The notes below the pieces were generated by a model. That model ran no database searches. It was not told where the DNA came from and saw nothing but the letters and a program-made list of their open reading frames with translations. This document shows, in pieces, positions 1 through 12,840 of a stretch of DNA of 64,000 nucleotides (positions within the stretch are counted from its first letter, which is position 1; each line of letters begins with the position of its first letter). Source of the DNA: Papio anubis (lineage: Eukaryota; Chordata; Mammalia; Primates; Cercopithecidae); NCBI RefSeq assembly GCF_008728515.1, contig NC_044996.1, forward strand, positions 125,807,610-125,871,609, given 5' to 3'. A program made the translations under genes and the position numbers.

Positions 1-461
1 TGTTCATAGCAGCATTATTCATAATAACCAAACAGTGGCAACAACCCATATGTCCACCAGTGGATGAATGGCTGAACAAAATGTGGTCTATTCACAAAAT
101 GGAATATCATTAAGAAGGAATGAAGTCCTCATTCATGGATGAACCTCGAAAACATTATGCTAAGTGAAAGAAGCCAGTCACAAAAGACCACATATTGGAT
201 GATTCCATTGATATGACCGTGCAGAATAAGCAAATCCCTAGAGATAGAAAGCAGATTCGTGTTTGCCTAAAGCTGAAGGTGGGAATGGAAAGTGATTTTT
301 GATGGGCGTGAAGTTTCTTTTTGGGGTGATAGAAATGTTCTAAAATTACACTGCTGTCATGGCTGTACAATCTTGCAGATACATAAAACCATTTAATTGT
401 ACACTTGAAATGGGTGAATTTTGTGGTATGTAAATTATATCTAAATAAAGCTATTAAAAAA
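1..461 (+). mobile_element. L1 LINE 3' end, old (L1M type)
   Basis: The sequence runs from the ORF2 3' end (CATAGCAGCATTATTCATAA, then GATGAAC...AACATTATGCTAAGTG) to a 3' UTR end (AATAAAGCTATTAAAAAA). It is truncated on the left by the window edge and heavily diverged. The 104-aa antisense ORF inside it is not a gene. Confidence 0.8.
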
Positions 462-1129
462 TACAACACAAATGGGGGTTAAAATGCTATGTTTGTCTGT
501 CTGCCTCTTTCTCTTTTATGTCCCCTACTACTAACCCCCTTCCCACAGCTGAGGAACAAGATGTGTCATTCCATTTATTCAAGTGCTTAAAATTATATAT
601 TTCTCAGCGAAGCTTTATATTTTTCTTTATTCAATCAGTTGCCTAGGAGATAGTGGGTCTGAGGGATCAAAAAGACACTGTTTTGCTAAGGGTGACCTAA
701 ATATTAGATAATCGATTTGAGAAGGGTAGAGAACTGTCTGTGGCATCCTATTGTTCATTTCTTGGAAAAAAAAAAAAAGAGATTCTCTGTAAATCAAAAG
801 CCAAACCTCTTATATTCTAAATTCTGTGCTTTGTAGAAAGAGCCTCTGCTAGAAAGGAAAGAATCCATTTATGTTTCCAATTTGTCTTGCCGTTGTCAGT
901 AACTCTGCATTGGCTATTTTTGCTCATAAATCTTTATCCACAGCTCTGATGATTTCTTTAGGAAAAATTTCTTAGATGTGGAATTACTGGACAAAAGCGT
1001 ATGTATATTTTGTGGGACTTGGATTCATTATCAAATTGATTTCCTGAAAGCTTGCACTGATCTGTCTCACTACTGAAGTGGGGAGAGTGCTGCTTAGTGT
1101 TCTAAGCTTGAATTGCTCAGATTAATCGA

Positions 1130-1770
1130 GTGCTTGAACATTTTTTCTTCCATCATTTGTTAATAATCTTTGCCCTTTATATTGAGATCCTTTTTTTTTT
1201 TTTACTGGTTAGTGTACTTACTATTCCTTTGTCATTCATGGCAAATTTTGCTTCCCAATTTGTTTGCTTTAAGTTTTGTTTACGATTGATTTTGATGCAC
1301 AGAAGTAGTAAATTTTTACATAGATTAGTATATTGATGCTTTCTTTTGTGATTTCTCTGAATAAATTATCACCTAGCTTATCTCCTTTTTTTCTACTGGC
1401 TTCATTTTTTACTTCAAAATTTTAATCTGTATTGGATTTTGATGTGTAGTATGAGGTTAGTATACAAATTGATTTTTATTTTGAAATAGCCACTTTTCCA
1501 GGACCATTTATTGAATAGCCCTTCCCAGTGATTTAATGATACCTTATTTATCATGTAATATTAATATATATATGAAAATCTTTGAGCTTTCTATACCATT
1601 AATTTGTCTTACCATTCTTAATATGGTTAACTATTATGGCTTTATAATATATTTTAATATATTGTATGGCAAGCTTTTAGCCTTCCTATCACCCTTCATT
1701 TTCAAAAATGATTTAGTTACTCTCATTTATTTTAAAATCATGTCATCAAGTTAAAATTTTAATTTCATTA
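1130..1770 (-). mobile_element. Antisense old L1 ORF2 fragment
   Basis: T-rich sequence includes CCAGGACCATTTATTGAATAG and a following TTAACTATTATGGCTTTATA block. These are familiar from antisense L1 ORF2. It is strongly diverged and the ends are approximate. Confidence 0.5.
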
Positions 1771-2338
1771 AAATTATAAGTCACTTTTAGAAGAATTAAC
1801 ATTTTTCTAACATTTTTGTTTAAAGCTTTGCATTGCTTCATAAACCAACTTTATATACAAGCATATAAGTGAAAACCTTTTCTTCCTCACCTCTCCTCCC
1901 CAAACATCACAGTAAGCTAATTCTTGTAAATTAAAACATCTATCCGCTTCTGAATTCTAAACAGCTAATTCTAGTCAGCCAGTAACATGGGATGTCACTC
2001 TGTTGAGTCAAGTGCTATAGTTTTATTTGTGCAGTCTTGCTTATTGATGACGTTATTCCCAGATAGATAGTGGTTATTGTTGGCTTTTGTAAATAGGATC
2101 TTTTCCCCCTCATATTTTTTCTATTGCTGATACATAGAAGAATTTAACTTTCGAAGATTTTTTTACAATAGCCCTTGTGGAACACTCTTGTTAATTTAAA
2201 AATGTTCCCCTTTTATATTTAGAAAATTGTTAGTACTTATCAGTCACTAGTTTTCAGAAGGCAGATAAGTGGAAATTATAAAATGCTGTATTTGAACAAA
2301 TGATATTTTAGAAACAAAAATTCCTTGACTTGAATAGA

Positions 2339-2342
<4 letters not shown>

Positions 2343-2375
<33 letters not shown>
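2343..2375. repeat. (TG)n microsatellite
   Basis: Sixteen uninterrupted TG units, then a TATG variant. Confidence 0.95.
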
Positions 2376-2380
<5 letters not shown>

Positions 2381-2432
2381 GGAATTTTATATATTAATTT
2401 TATATATTCCAAGTTGAGGAATTTTATATATA

Positions 2433-2670
2433 CAGTTGACCCTTGAACAACACAGCTTTGAATTGCACAGGTCCACTTATATGTAGATTTTTTTCAGCCA
2501 AATGCAGATAGAAAATACAGCATCTGTGGGATGACAAACCTGTGTATACAGAGTGCCGATTTTTCCCGTACTTGAGTTCCACGCAGCCAATCACGAAACT
2601 TAAGGATGTGTGGATTTTGGGATGCACTAAGGGTCCTGGAACCAATCTGCCGGGAATACTGAGGGACGAT
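2433..2670 (+). mobile_element. Tigger-type (TcMar) DNA transposon fragment
   Basis: It begins CAGTTGACCCTTGAACAAC, a Tigger-family terminal repeat. It ends near GGTCCTGGAACCAATCTGCC...GAGGGACGATTA, resembling an imperfect inverted terminus. It is non-coding and short. Confidence 0.55.
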
Positions 2671-2687
2671 TATATATGTATATATAT

Positions 2688-2895
2688 ACAGCAGTTAACA
2701 ATGTTATATTGTATATTTCAAAATAAACAGAAGATTTTGAAGTTTTCACCACAAAGAAATGAAAAATATTTGAGGCGATGGATAAGCTCAATACCCTTAC
2801 ATGATCATTATACAGTGTATGCATGGATCGTAACATCACACTCTACCCCATAAATATGTACGTTATTATGCATCAATTAAAAAAACTTTAAAAAG
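2688..2895 (+). mobile_element. L1 3' UTR terminal fragment
   Basis: ACAATGTTATATTGTATATTTC..., then TGATCATTATACAGTGTATGCATG, then a CATCAATTAAAAAAAC tail. It parallels the better preserved copy at 22385-22696. Confidence 0.55.
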
Positions 2896-4328
2896 TGGAC
2901 ATGTACAAACCTCAAAAAAAATCAAAAGCTCACTCTCACTAGTTCATACTATGAAAAAAACTGTTTTTGTTTTGTTTTTCAAATATGACAGTATATTAAA
3001 TGAAAAAAAGGAAAACCTTAGTCATCTAATCTTAATGGTTTGTAATCTGATCTTAGTGATCTGTTCTTAAATGAATTTTTTGTATACTTGGGGCTGCATT
3101 TTATTCTATTAATGCATTTTTGTTCTAATGCAAGTTTTGTGCATGTTTAGGTTTTTATTTTCTTTACTAGATTATAAGGCCCTTGAAGGAAGAAACCACA
3201 TCTTATCCATCTTGGAGCTCACTTTAATTGTTGAATGAAGTATATGCTTGTGCTCATATACCCTAATCCTTTTGAAAAACAAGTTACTGCAAGGCAAACT
3301 ACCAGAGGGAGAACAAACTTATTAAGTTACATGTTTAAGGAGAAGCTGTTGAAATTGTGATTCAGAGAAATTGTCTTTGGTTTCTGAGTGCCGAGGGAGA
3401 GAGGAGACTTATTAAACATCTGTTTTGAGAGTGGATCATAGAATAAGTACTAAACCTAGCTCTTGGCGTGAACACAGGCGGTTTAGTAGAGAGTGAGGTG
3501 AAATAGTTTCAGAGGAGGAAATTTCAACTAGATCTTGAGTAATGAGATTGAAGGTGGAGCTAAATTAGAAGGGGAACGCTGTGCTGCTTCCAGGGTCCTA
3601 AAATTTTCACATTCACTTGTGTAACATGCGATGCGAGTGCGAGAATGTATACAAGACAAGGGAAGGTTTCAATTTCATGTGAACATTTTATCTGTATTTG
3701 ATTTTATACTTTTGCCCAAGGTTTTATAAATGAAAGTATATAGAGTTCAGTTAATTTTCTGTGTAAATGTGTACTTTCCCTTTTTGTTGGAGTACATGGA
3801 CCAGACTTAGCTTTTCCTTCATTTCTGGGCTTTTCCTTCTCTGATATTTGATTCCTCATCACCTTCATCAGGACCAGGGAGGGAAAGTTAATTTTGGACT
3901 ATGTGATTATGTGTTAGTTTTGCCTGTCAGGAACCTAGTATTATGAATGATTAATGATTAGTATTGTTCTAAGATTTCAATTTAGGTAAAATATCTCTCT
4001 CTAACCACCTGCAGCTTCCTTGTTGAAGATTCTGTAACACTAGAGCAGGGAGGTGACGCCGCCTGTGGGGTGGCCTGAAAAGCTCTTTTCTACCCTCCCA
4101 CCCTTAGTCTTTTCTTGCTTCTTTTTCCTCTCTGTCCCCTTCTTTTCCCCCTAGGGCCCACTTGGAGGGATTCTTTGGTATTGTCATTCCTTACAAAGGA
4201 AAATCAAAATTCCTGGATAGTTTGCCACTGAGTTTTCCCTTTAATTATTTTACCCCTTTGCTAGGCCACATTATTTGAGAGATTAAAGCAAACAAATGAA
4301 CACAGCATGCTGCTTAAGAGTTATTATT

Positions 4329-4428
4329 ATTTCTCTTATGGAGATGGAGTTCTGCTATGTTGCCCAGGCTGGTCTTAAACTCCTGTCCTCTAGTGATCCT
4401 CCCAACTTGGCTGCTCAAAGTGCTTAAT
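4329..4428 (-). mobile_element. Alu left-monomer-like fragment (FLAM/AluJ)
   Basis: GCTATGTTGCCCAGGCTGGTC...CTCCTG...GTGATCCTCCC and AAAGTGCTTA match the antisense left half of an old Alu. The right half is absent. Confidence 0.65.
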
Positions 4429-4840
4429 AGTTATTTTTTAAAAATATTGTTTAGGGAAAAAATGATACCGGTTGTTTTATATTTGACCTTTAAAAAACTT
4501 TAAAGCAGCTCTTTGATAATATCACTAGAAGTAGTTTATTTCTTTTTGAAGAAATTAGCTTCCTATGTAATTTACTTTTGACTAAATCATTGAGATAAAA
4601 GGTAAGGCACTTGAAGCTATGTAGAAAAAGGAAAAAAAAATCTCTCAGTTACTGATGTGTCTGACACTGTGTGGTTAGGGATGGGAAAACCAGCATAAGC
4701 TAGAAATGAAAATCCTGTTTCTATTTCATACATATACATATACTTTAAAAACTTCGCATGCTCTCTCCTAAGCTTTGGCCCTGTAGCTCTTGGCCTTGCA
4801 CAGAACTTGTGTGCAATTCACATTAATGTTGAAGAGACTC

Positions 4841-4915
4841 CTTTCCTCCCTCCCTCCCTCTCTCCCTTCTTCCTTCTTTCCTCTGTTCCTTTCTTCCTCT
4901 GGCTCTCTCTCCATC
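4841..4915. repeat. CT-rich low-complexity tract
   Basis: Nearly pure C/T on the + strand with CCTCCCTC and CTTCCTTC repeats. Confidence 0.8.
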
Positions 4916-6290
4916 CTTCTCTTGCATGCTTTCTAAGCTCCATCCCATTTTGGAGTGGGCCCTTAGGGTGTGGGTATATTTAAGTGTGTGTCATTAGCTC
5001 TTAGTTACCTTTGTACAGAGTTGATGGGAGTAAAATGGACCATTGAAATCCAGGGATGACCCACAGAAATGCTTTTGCAGTTTAACTCTAAACCTTTTTA
5101 TTAGAAAGGCTTATATAGGATGTGATTTCACTTTTCTCACTACCTGCTGATCCTCTCAGGTGGAGGTGATCATAAATTTAAAAATGACCAAACCTAGGCA
5201 GCAAGAAGGAAGAGAGGCAAGCATCAGCTGGGGGGTTTATAGTATCAGTCTCTCTCCTTCCACATGTTCATAAATTATGAACCGTATCGATCTATTCACA
5301 TTGATGTACGAACTCATTCTGCCAAAAGCCCAAGTTGAAGTGGAAAATGGAAAGCAATCATTTATTAGAGCTGATGAGTGTCAGCTTTATACTGAAACAA
5401 AGAAAACAAAACCACACAGGCCTGGATGGCCTCCCCCTCAACCCTAAGATTCTGTGGCCAGAGGCAAGTGGGCCTGGGGGTAACCAGCAAGACTTAGTAA
5501 CAGTTTACAAATATCCTGTCTGTTTTCAGTGGCTTAGAATCAGACTGTTAGCTCCTTGAGGCTGGAAAACCATTTCTATGCCTTTATCTCCCCACTACTT
5601 CTGCCCAGGATGATTCAGACACCCTCATTTGAATTATCTTCATCTGGATAATTCTCAGCTCTATCAGCCATTATCGATGTTGGGAAGGTTATTTCACCTT
5701 TTTAAGCATCGATTTCCTCATCTGCAAGTTGAAAGGTTGAGAAGTTTCTAGTATCTCTTAAGCTGGGCCTAGTTTCTAAAAGCTTTTGTTCCTAGCTTCA
5801 TCAGAACATAACTGGTTCTCCGGTTCAGGGTCATGGTACTGTTTATATAGAGTCCTCAAAGTATTTTAACCTGTGAGCACTCATTTGGCTATTAAGCCTT
5901 TGGAAATGTTGAAAAGCTTAAGCATCCCACTTCTCTCTTTGCAAACCCTCCCCAGGGTTCCCAGGAAGAAATATTGGGGTCCGCTCTGTGTACCATCAGC
6001 CCATTCTAGCTCCTACAGCTGACAAACATTTGTTGAACAAATCAGGTTCCCACATGACCAGCCAGAAGCCTCTGGAGAGCTTCAGAAGATTCTTTGCTGA
6101 GAGTGCCCCATGGTGATTTTGTTGAGTAATGAAGTTAAAATAATGTTTCTGTCTTTGGTAAACCACCCATTCTCGCCCACTGCATGGCAGCATGGGTTTC
6201 TGCCAGTCTTTACTCAGCTTGATTGCACAAGGTTGGGCAGGTGGTGAGATGTGTATTCACTCTGCCTTCAGCTCAGCATGCTTCGGAATA

Positions 6291-6525
6291 CAGGTTAGCA
6301 TCCCAAATCTGAAAATCCAAAATCTGAAATGCTCCAAAATCTGAAACTTTTTATGTGCTGACGTGACGTTTAAAGAAAATGCTCATTGGAGCATTTCAGA
6401 TATCAGATTACAGATACTCAACTGGCAAGTATAATGCAAATATTCCAAAATCCGCCACCCCCCCAAAATATGAAATCCAAGACACTTCTGGTCCCAAACT
6501 TTTCTGATGAGGGATATTCAACCTG
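6291..6525. mobile_element. Tigger-related MITE-like element
   Basis: The termini CAGGTTAGCATCCC and GGGATATTCAACCTG form inverted repeats. The inside is built of CAAAATCTGAAA-type repeats and the palindrome-like ATGCTCATTGGAGCATTT. A second copy of the family is at 55564-55793. Confidence 0.7.
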
Positions 6526-6654
6526 AACTGCCTCTTCCAGAGGCTTTTGCATATCATCTCCATGTTTGTTTCAATGGGTGTGGAATAGAATCACAAATTC
6601 TAGCTGCCAGTCCCTTCCCCTCAACCTCTTAGATGATGGCTAAAGATTGCTAGC

Positions 6655-6975
6655 TAAGTGATACTTTTTGGTTTTTTTTGAGAGACGGAGTCTTACTGTG
6701 TTTCCAGGCTGGAGTGCAGTGGTGCGATATCGGCTCACTGCAACCTCTGCCTCCCAGGTTCAAGTCATTCTCCTGCTTCAGCCTCCTGAGTACCTGGGAC
6801 TACAGGCGCATGCCACCACGCCCAGCACATTTTTGGATTTTTAGTAGATACTGGGTTTCACCATGTTGGCCAGGATGGTCTCGATCTCTTGACCTCGTGG
6901 TCTGCCTGCCTTGGCCTCCCAAAGTGCTGGGATTACAGGCGTGAGCCACTATGCCTGGCCTAAGTGATACTTTTT
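6655..6975 (-). mobile_element. AluS-like element with target-site duplication
   Basis: A full-length antisense Alu lies at about 6671-6960. The perfect 15-bp flanking repeat TAAGTGATACTTTTT is at 6655-6669 and 6961-6975, which fixes the insertion boundaries. Confidence 0.92.
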
Positions 6976-7020
6976 AAAGCATGTTTAATATTTCAAAATG
7001 AAGTTTTAAAAAGACACATA

Positions 7021-7320
7021 GAAAGGGATCAACAAGGTTGGGAGGCCGAGACGGGCGGATCACGAGGTCAGGAGATCGAGACCATCCTGGCGAACACGGT
7101 GAAACCCCGTCTCTACTAAAAATACAAAAAACTAGCCGGGCGCGGTGGCGGGCGCCTGTAGTCCCAACTACTCGGGAGGCTGAGACAGGAGAATGGCGTG
7201 AACCCGGGAGGCGGAGCTTGCAGTGAGCTGAGATCCGGCCACTGCACTCCAGCCTGGGCAGCAGAGCGAGACTCCGTCTCAAAAAAAAAAAAAAAAAAAA
7301 AAAAGAAAGGGATCAACAAG
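7021..7320 (+). mobile_element. 5'-truncated AluY, Old World monkey type, with TSD
   Basis: The body at about 7037-7304 starts at the TTGGGAGGCCGAG stretch, so roughly the first 40 bases of Alu are missing. It ends in a 24-base A tail. GAAAGGGATCAACAAG is duplicated at 7021-7036 and 7305-7320. It carries GAGACGGGCGG, ACTAGCCGGG and GAGCTGAGATCCGGCCACTG, which I associate with cercopithecid AluY lineages. It inserted into the start of an older L1 fragment. Confidence 0.9.
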
Positions 7321-7806
7321 GGACTTGAACAAATATTTGCACGCCCACATTCAGAGCAGCATTATTCACAATAGACAAAAGGTAGAAGCAACCCGAGTGT
7401 TCATTGAGGATGAACTGAGAAACAAATATTATCCAGCCTTGAAAAGGAAAGAAACTGTGACACATGCTATAACATGGATGAACTTTGAGGACATTATGCT
7501 AAGTGAAATAAACCAGACACAAAAAGACAAATACTATATGATTCCACTTACATGAGGTACCTAGAGTAGTCAAATGTATAGAGACAGAAAGTAGGACGGT
7601 GGTTTGCAGGGGTTGAGGGAGGGATAATGGGCAGTTATTGTTTCATGGGTATATAATTTCAGTTTTGCAAAATGAAAAGACTTCTGGAGATGGATGTTGG
7701 TGATAGTTGCACAATAATGTGAGTGTACTTAATGCCACTGAACTGTACACTTAAAATGGTTAAGACGGTAAATTTTATGTTATGAATGCTTTACCACAAT
7801 GAAAAA
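7321..7806 (+). mobile_element. Old L1 3' end
   Basis: AGAGCAGCATTATTCACAAT...ACATTATGCTAAGTGAAATA...CACTGAACTGTACACTTAAA shows an L1M-type 3' region. The AluY above interrupts its upstream side. Confidence 0.75.
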
Positions 7807-8606
7807 GGATCAAGAATAATATGACAAATACCCAACACCCTTCTTCCCACTACCAGCTAAGAAATTCTATCAATTATCAATTACGGTTGATCTGTCATGT
7901 GTGTTACCTTGTCTCAATTGCATTGTGTGTGTTTCTTGAGAAGCGTGATGGATGACTTGGGTAAGAGAATTCTGGGTCAAGAGAGCATTCCTTCTCCTGT
8001 TTTCTTTTCCATTTTTATTTGTTAGCTAAAAATAAACATAGTACAATAAGTAGGAAATTAATAACCTTTCCCTGTCCTTTAAAATTAGTGTTCCTAAATC
8101 TAAAAAGAAATCTTTCTAGAAACTTCTGTTTACCCTTTGTGCTCTGATGAATATGGAGAAAAGAGAAAGGGAGAGAACATTTAACTCACCAGGAGGAAGA
8201 ATAAGATAAAATATTTGCAACCTCCTTCCTCCCTGAATGTTGGTGTTAAATGTTTTTTTGAGGACTTGCGCTGTGTCAAGTGTTGTTGTATTAGTTATCT
8301 ATTGCCACAATATTGATGCATAACAAATTACCACAAAACCCCAGCAGCATACAACATTAAGCTGCTCTGTGTATCTTGCTTGCTCCAGCAGGCCAGCTGG
8401 GGCATGTTTGAATGGTGATGGCAGAGGTGCAACAGAGCAAGTAGAAACCTATGAGTTCTCTTGAGGCCTAAGCAAAGAACCACATACTGCCACTTTCATT
8501 TCACTTTGTTTTCTGAAGCAAATCACATGGACTGGGGAAATCTATTCTGTCTTTAAGTGAGGCACTCTGGAGTCATGTGACAAAGGGCATGGAGACTGGG
8601 AAAGGT

Positions 8607-9238
8607 AAAGAATTAAGGGCCTTCGTTGTGGAAAGCAGTGTAGTGATTGCTCAAAGAACTAAAAACAGAATTGCCATTTGACTTAGCAATCCCATTATTG
8701 GGTATATACCAGAAGAAATGTAAATCATTCCACCATAAAGACAAATCCATGCCTATGTTCATTGTAGCACTATTCACAATAGCATGTGATGTGGAATCAG
8801 CCTAAATACCCATCAACAATAGACTGGATAAAGAAAATGTGGTACTTATACGCCATGGAATACTATGCAGCCGTAAGAAAGAACAAGATCATGCTCCTTG
8901 CAGCAATATGGATGGAACTGGGGGCCATTATCTTTAGCAAACTAACATAGGAATAGAAAACCAAATACTGAATATTCTCACTTATAAGTGGGAGCTAAAC
9001 AGTGAGAACACACAAACACATAGAGGGGAACAACAGATATCGGGGCCTCCTTGAGGGTAGAAGGTGGGAGGAGGGAGAGGATCAGAAAAAAATACCCATT
9101 GGGTACTATGCTTAGTACCTGAGTGGTGAAATAATGTGTACAACAAACCTCTATGACATGAGTTTACCTATATAACCTGCACACTGCACCCCTGAACCTA
9201 AAATAAAAGTTAAAAAAAAAAAAAAGAATTAGGACCTT
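8607..9238 (+). mobile_element. 5'-truncated primate L1 (L1PA type) with TSD
   Basis: About 600 bp runs from ORF2 (CCATTTGACTTAGCAATCCC, then GGGTATATACC) through the 3' UTR (GAGGGGAACAACAGATATCG, GGGTGGAAG-like) to an A tail at 9211-9225. The flanking duplication is imperfect: AAAGAATTAAGGGCCT at 8607-8622 and AAAGAATTAGGACCTT at 9223-9238. Confidence 0.85.
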
Positions 9239-9284
9239 AATGCAATCAGTACGCCCTAGTTACCTATGCAAAGTGTTGTAGTGG

Positions 9285-9447
9285 AGACATCTATGCAGTC
9301 CTTCAAACAACCCTGAAAAGTAGGTGGCATTGGCCTCATTTTGCAGTTGGAAAAAGCAAGACTCAAAGAGGTTATATGACCTATCTAAGGCCACACTGTT
9401 AGTGAGTGGTGTAGTTTGGGTTTGAATCTGGGTCTGTCAGACCCCTT
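9285..9447 (+). mobile_element. MIR SINE
   Basis: CCTCATTTTGCAGTTGGAAA, then CTCAAAGAGGTTATATGACC...AAGGCCACACTGTTAGTGAG and TTTGAATCTGGGTCTGTCAG follow the MIR core order. Confidence 0.75.
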
Positions 9448-10200
9448 CCTCCATGCCACCTCTGCCAAACTCCATGCAGCACCTTGGATTACCACCTCTG
9501 GAAACATTCTGCTTTGCCTTTTGTGCCTCTATTTGCCCCTCCCACTCCCGCTCTACTCCTTTCTCTATTATATTTGATTGACTCCTGTTCTCCAACATCT
9601 GAAGTGTAAGCTGTTTCTATAATCCTGTCTTTGGCATCTTCCTGGGTTCAGTCAATGCCATGAAGCATACCATTCCCTAAGCCCAGCCTCTCGGCTGGCC
9701 CTCCCTCCTTGCTGCCTTCATGTCCATTCTCAGACACTCTGTGCTGGTTACTGGTTTCTGGACTGCAAGTCACAAGCAGTGTGGTTCCACCTCGCATAGG
9801 TCATGAGGAAATACCTGTCTTGTGTAACAGGAAGTTGTACACAGGCAGGACAGGCTTGTCAGGGCCCAGGTTTCTTTTCTGTGCCCTGCGTCTCCTGGAG
9901 TTGGCTTTGTGCTGTGACCAGCAAGTGGAGCAACAGTGGACTTCCCAGTTTACATCCAGTTGGGGAAGTGCAGGGGACCTCTCTTCATTTAGATGCTCTG
10001 GGCAGACCCACCTTTGTCTCTCACTGTACCACCCTGACCTAAGATTGCCTGCCCATCCCTGAACCAATTTCTGGTGGGAGCTGACCCAGGTCTGGTGGTC
10101 TGTGGTGGAGTGACAGATGGGACACAGTCACTGTGTCCCCAACTGTCCCTATGTGGTTGAGCAGAAGATTCTCTCCTGTCAGACTCCTGTTGCTTCTGTA

Positions 10201-10552
10201 TTCTGCATTTTATTTGTTTTTTTTTTTTTTTTTTTTAAGAACTCAACAAACTATTTGTTTTTATTTATTTTTTTGAGACAGGGTCTCACTCTGTCACTGA
10301 GGTTGGAGTGCAGTGGCGGAATCATGGCTCACTGCAGCCTCCACCTCCAGGGCTCAAGCGATCCTCCTACCTCAGCCCACCCGAGTAGCTGGGACTACAG
10401 GTGTGTGCCACCATGCCTGGCTAATTTATCTATTTTTTTTTGTAGAGACAGAGTCTTGCTATGTTGCCCAGGCTGGGTTCAAACTCCTGGGCTCAAGCAA
10501 TCTGCTTGATTACAGGTGTAAGCCACTGTACTCAGCCGTGTTCTGCATTTTA
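10201..10552 (-). mobile_element. AluJ-like element with TSD
   Basis: An antisense Alu lies at about 10259-10540, with TTCTGCATTTTA duplicated at 10201-10212 and 10541-10552. A T-rich tail with an interruption lies between the left duplication and the body. Confidence 0.85.
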
Positions 10553-10641
10553 GTTGGTGGCATTACCAACCTTCACTTCCTCCCATCGACACTTTGGGGT
10601 CATTTTTAATTCTTCCTTTTTCTTCATCCCCTTACTTACTT

Positions 10642-10951
10642 ACATGTTTTTTTTTTTTTTTTGAGACTGAGTCTCGCTTTGTCACCCAGGCTGGAGTGCA
10701 GTGGTGCGATCTCGGCTCACTGCAAGCTCCGCCTCCCGGGTTCACGCCATTCTCCTGCCTCAGCCTCCGAGTAGCTGGGACTACAGGCACGCACCACCAT
10801 GCCCGGCTAATTTTTTGTATTTTTAGTAGAGACGGGGTTTCACCGTGTTAGCCATGATGGTCTCGATCTCCTGACCTTGTGATCCGCCCGCCTCGGCCTC
10901 CCAAAGTGCTGGGATTACAGGCATGAGCCACCGCACCTGGCCACATGTTTT
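10642..10951 (-). mobile_element. AluY-like element
   Basis: Antisense full-length Alu with GCAAGCTCCGCCTCCCGGGT and CACCGTGTTAGCC (AluY-type sites). Short duplication ACATGTTTT at about 10642-10650 and 10943-10951. Confidence 0.88.
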
Positions 10952-11320
10952 GTTCTTCCTTTGTTTATGAGATGATTGTTAAAGGCCTTTTCTGGGCTAG
11001 CCTGTAGTAATCCACAAGGAGGCCAGCTGAGTTCGTGTTCACAGAGTCTAGGATCTGAGAATCAAACAATCCCTCAGCAGTGTGGGCAAGGTAAAGAGAG
11101 CATTATGCACTGGGTGCTGTGCTTTCTCACGGTTGTTATTGGTGGTGGTGCTTGCGGGGGACCATAACCCTGCCTCAAAGGCAGTCACGGAAGGTGTCTG
11201 GGAGGGGGTCACATATAAGCTGATGATTCAGCCTTAGCCATGTCTCTTGTTCTTCCTTAAAAAAAAAAAAAATATTCCCGGGTTTCTGATTTGGACTCTT
11301 AATACTTCTTCCTATAAACT

Positions 11321-11540
11321 AGCGGTCAGCAAATGATGGCCCGTGAGCCAAATCTGGCACTGCCTGTTTTTGTAAGTCAAGTTTTATTGGCACATAGGCA
11401 CACCCATTCAGTTATATATGGTGTATAGTTGTTTTCGCCACTACAACGGCAGAATAGTTGCTACAGAGGCCATATGGCTCACAAAGCCTGAAATATTGAC
11501 TCTCTGGCCCTTTACAGTAATAGTTTGCTGAACTCTGCTG
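11321..11540. mobile_element. hAT-type non-autonomous DNA transposon
   Basis: GGTCAGCAAATGATGGCCCG at one end and TAGTTTGCTGAACTCTGCTG at the other form terminal inverted repeats. GAGCCAAATCTGGCACTGCC and CTCTGGCCCTTTACAGTAAT are familiar from a common mammalian hAT-Charlie MITE whose exact name I do not assign. Confidence 0.65.
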
Positions 11541-12840
11541 CAGACCATTAGAAAAACTGAATTCCTGCCTCCCGGGAAGTTTCATCTTGCAAAAAGAGAT
11601 ATATGTAACATATAAAAATTTTATAATAAAGCCTGTTGAGGTAAAGACATTTAAGTGCTGAATACAATATTTAAGTGCTGACAAAAATTATTGTTGGGAA
11701 TATTAATGTGGATTTATTTTTCCCTACTTTCTCTATTTTTCTCTGCTCTTTCTCTATTCTGCAAATGAATCTACATTAATTTTTTTTTTTTTGCCTCAGG
11801 ATTTTTAGACTGACGCTTTCTAGATTTATAACTTCTAAGTTTACACTTTTCATGACACTCACTTTCCGCCCTCTGAGAGGGAGAGGAAAGGTATGGATCA
11901 GTTTGGAAAATGAAGTCTGGGTGAGACATAACCCCCTCTTTTAAAAAAATACACCTTTGCACCTTTCCTGTATTTACAAGGAAAGTGGGATTTGTTTAAA
12001 TAAAGAGAAAAGTCTTTATTTGCTTCGAACAAATAGATAGGATATGCATTACTAACCTGTTTGTTTGGTGGGGTCAGCGGGAGATGTCTGCTTAATAAGC
12101 TGCCCTTTTCCGGATGATGCTTATTCCCCACCCCACCAAGAAGGGACTGATTTGTTGTTTTTCCGATCCCCACACAATCATCTGCTCCGTAAGGCAGCTT
12201 TTGTGCTATTGGGTTGTTTTCACCTCTCTGCTCTATTAAAACATTTTCTAGTTTGACCTTTTCTTGTAGACTCATCCTAACTTTTCTTAGACTTACTATA
12301 AAAATAATACATGTTTAGTGTAAAAAATTAACAAAGTCAAGTTATGGTGTAAAGAGTCACATCAAATCCCTTCCCTGAGTCATACTTCCTGGAAGAAACT
12401 TGGTTCCTGGTTATCCCTACAGATCTCTATGTAGATATTAGGAGGAACCATAAGCAGATACAGTTAGTCATTTGATCATAAAGATGTGAATTTCAAACAC
12501 ATAGTGGTATATCATCTTGGCATTTTTTAAAAACACAGATGGGATCATACTGTTCATGCTGTATTGTAATTTTTGTATTAGGTTGATGAGAATCTTGGAA
12601 ATCTTGCCTTATCAGTTCATTTAGAGCTATGCTTCTCTTTGCTAGTCTGTATGAAGATATACCTATGGCTTAATTAACCAGTTCCCTAATTGAAGGACAT
12701 TTAGGATGATTCTGGTTTTTCACTATTCTGACTAATGTAGCGGTGAACATTATGCATATATCTTTGTACATTTCATATGAGTTATCTGGAGTATAACTTC
12801 CTGAAAGTGAAATTGGTGTTTTCTTGATTCTTTTAACATC

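Noticed and set aside
155..469. 104-codon antisense open frame
   Set aside because: Lies entirely in an old sense-strand L1 3' end and matches no protein; chance frame.
6678..7319. Several open frames of 60-100 codons on both strands
   Set aside because: They are translations of the Alu copies here (typical GVQWCDLGSLQ-type Alu peptides). The same applies to frames at 10117-10851, 13971-14881, 18573-18872, 33459-33680 and 61308-61496.
9709..10067. Overlapping open frames up to 117 codons
   Set aside because: Overlapping frames on both strands, no splice or promoter context, no recognisable domain; a locally GC-richer stretch giving chance frames.
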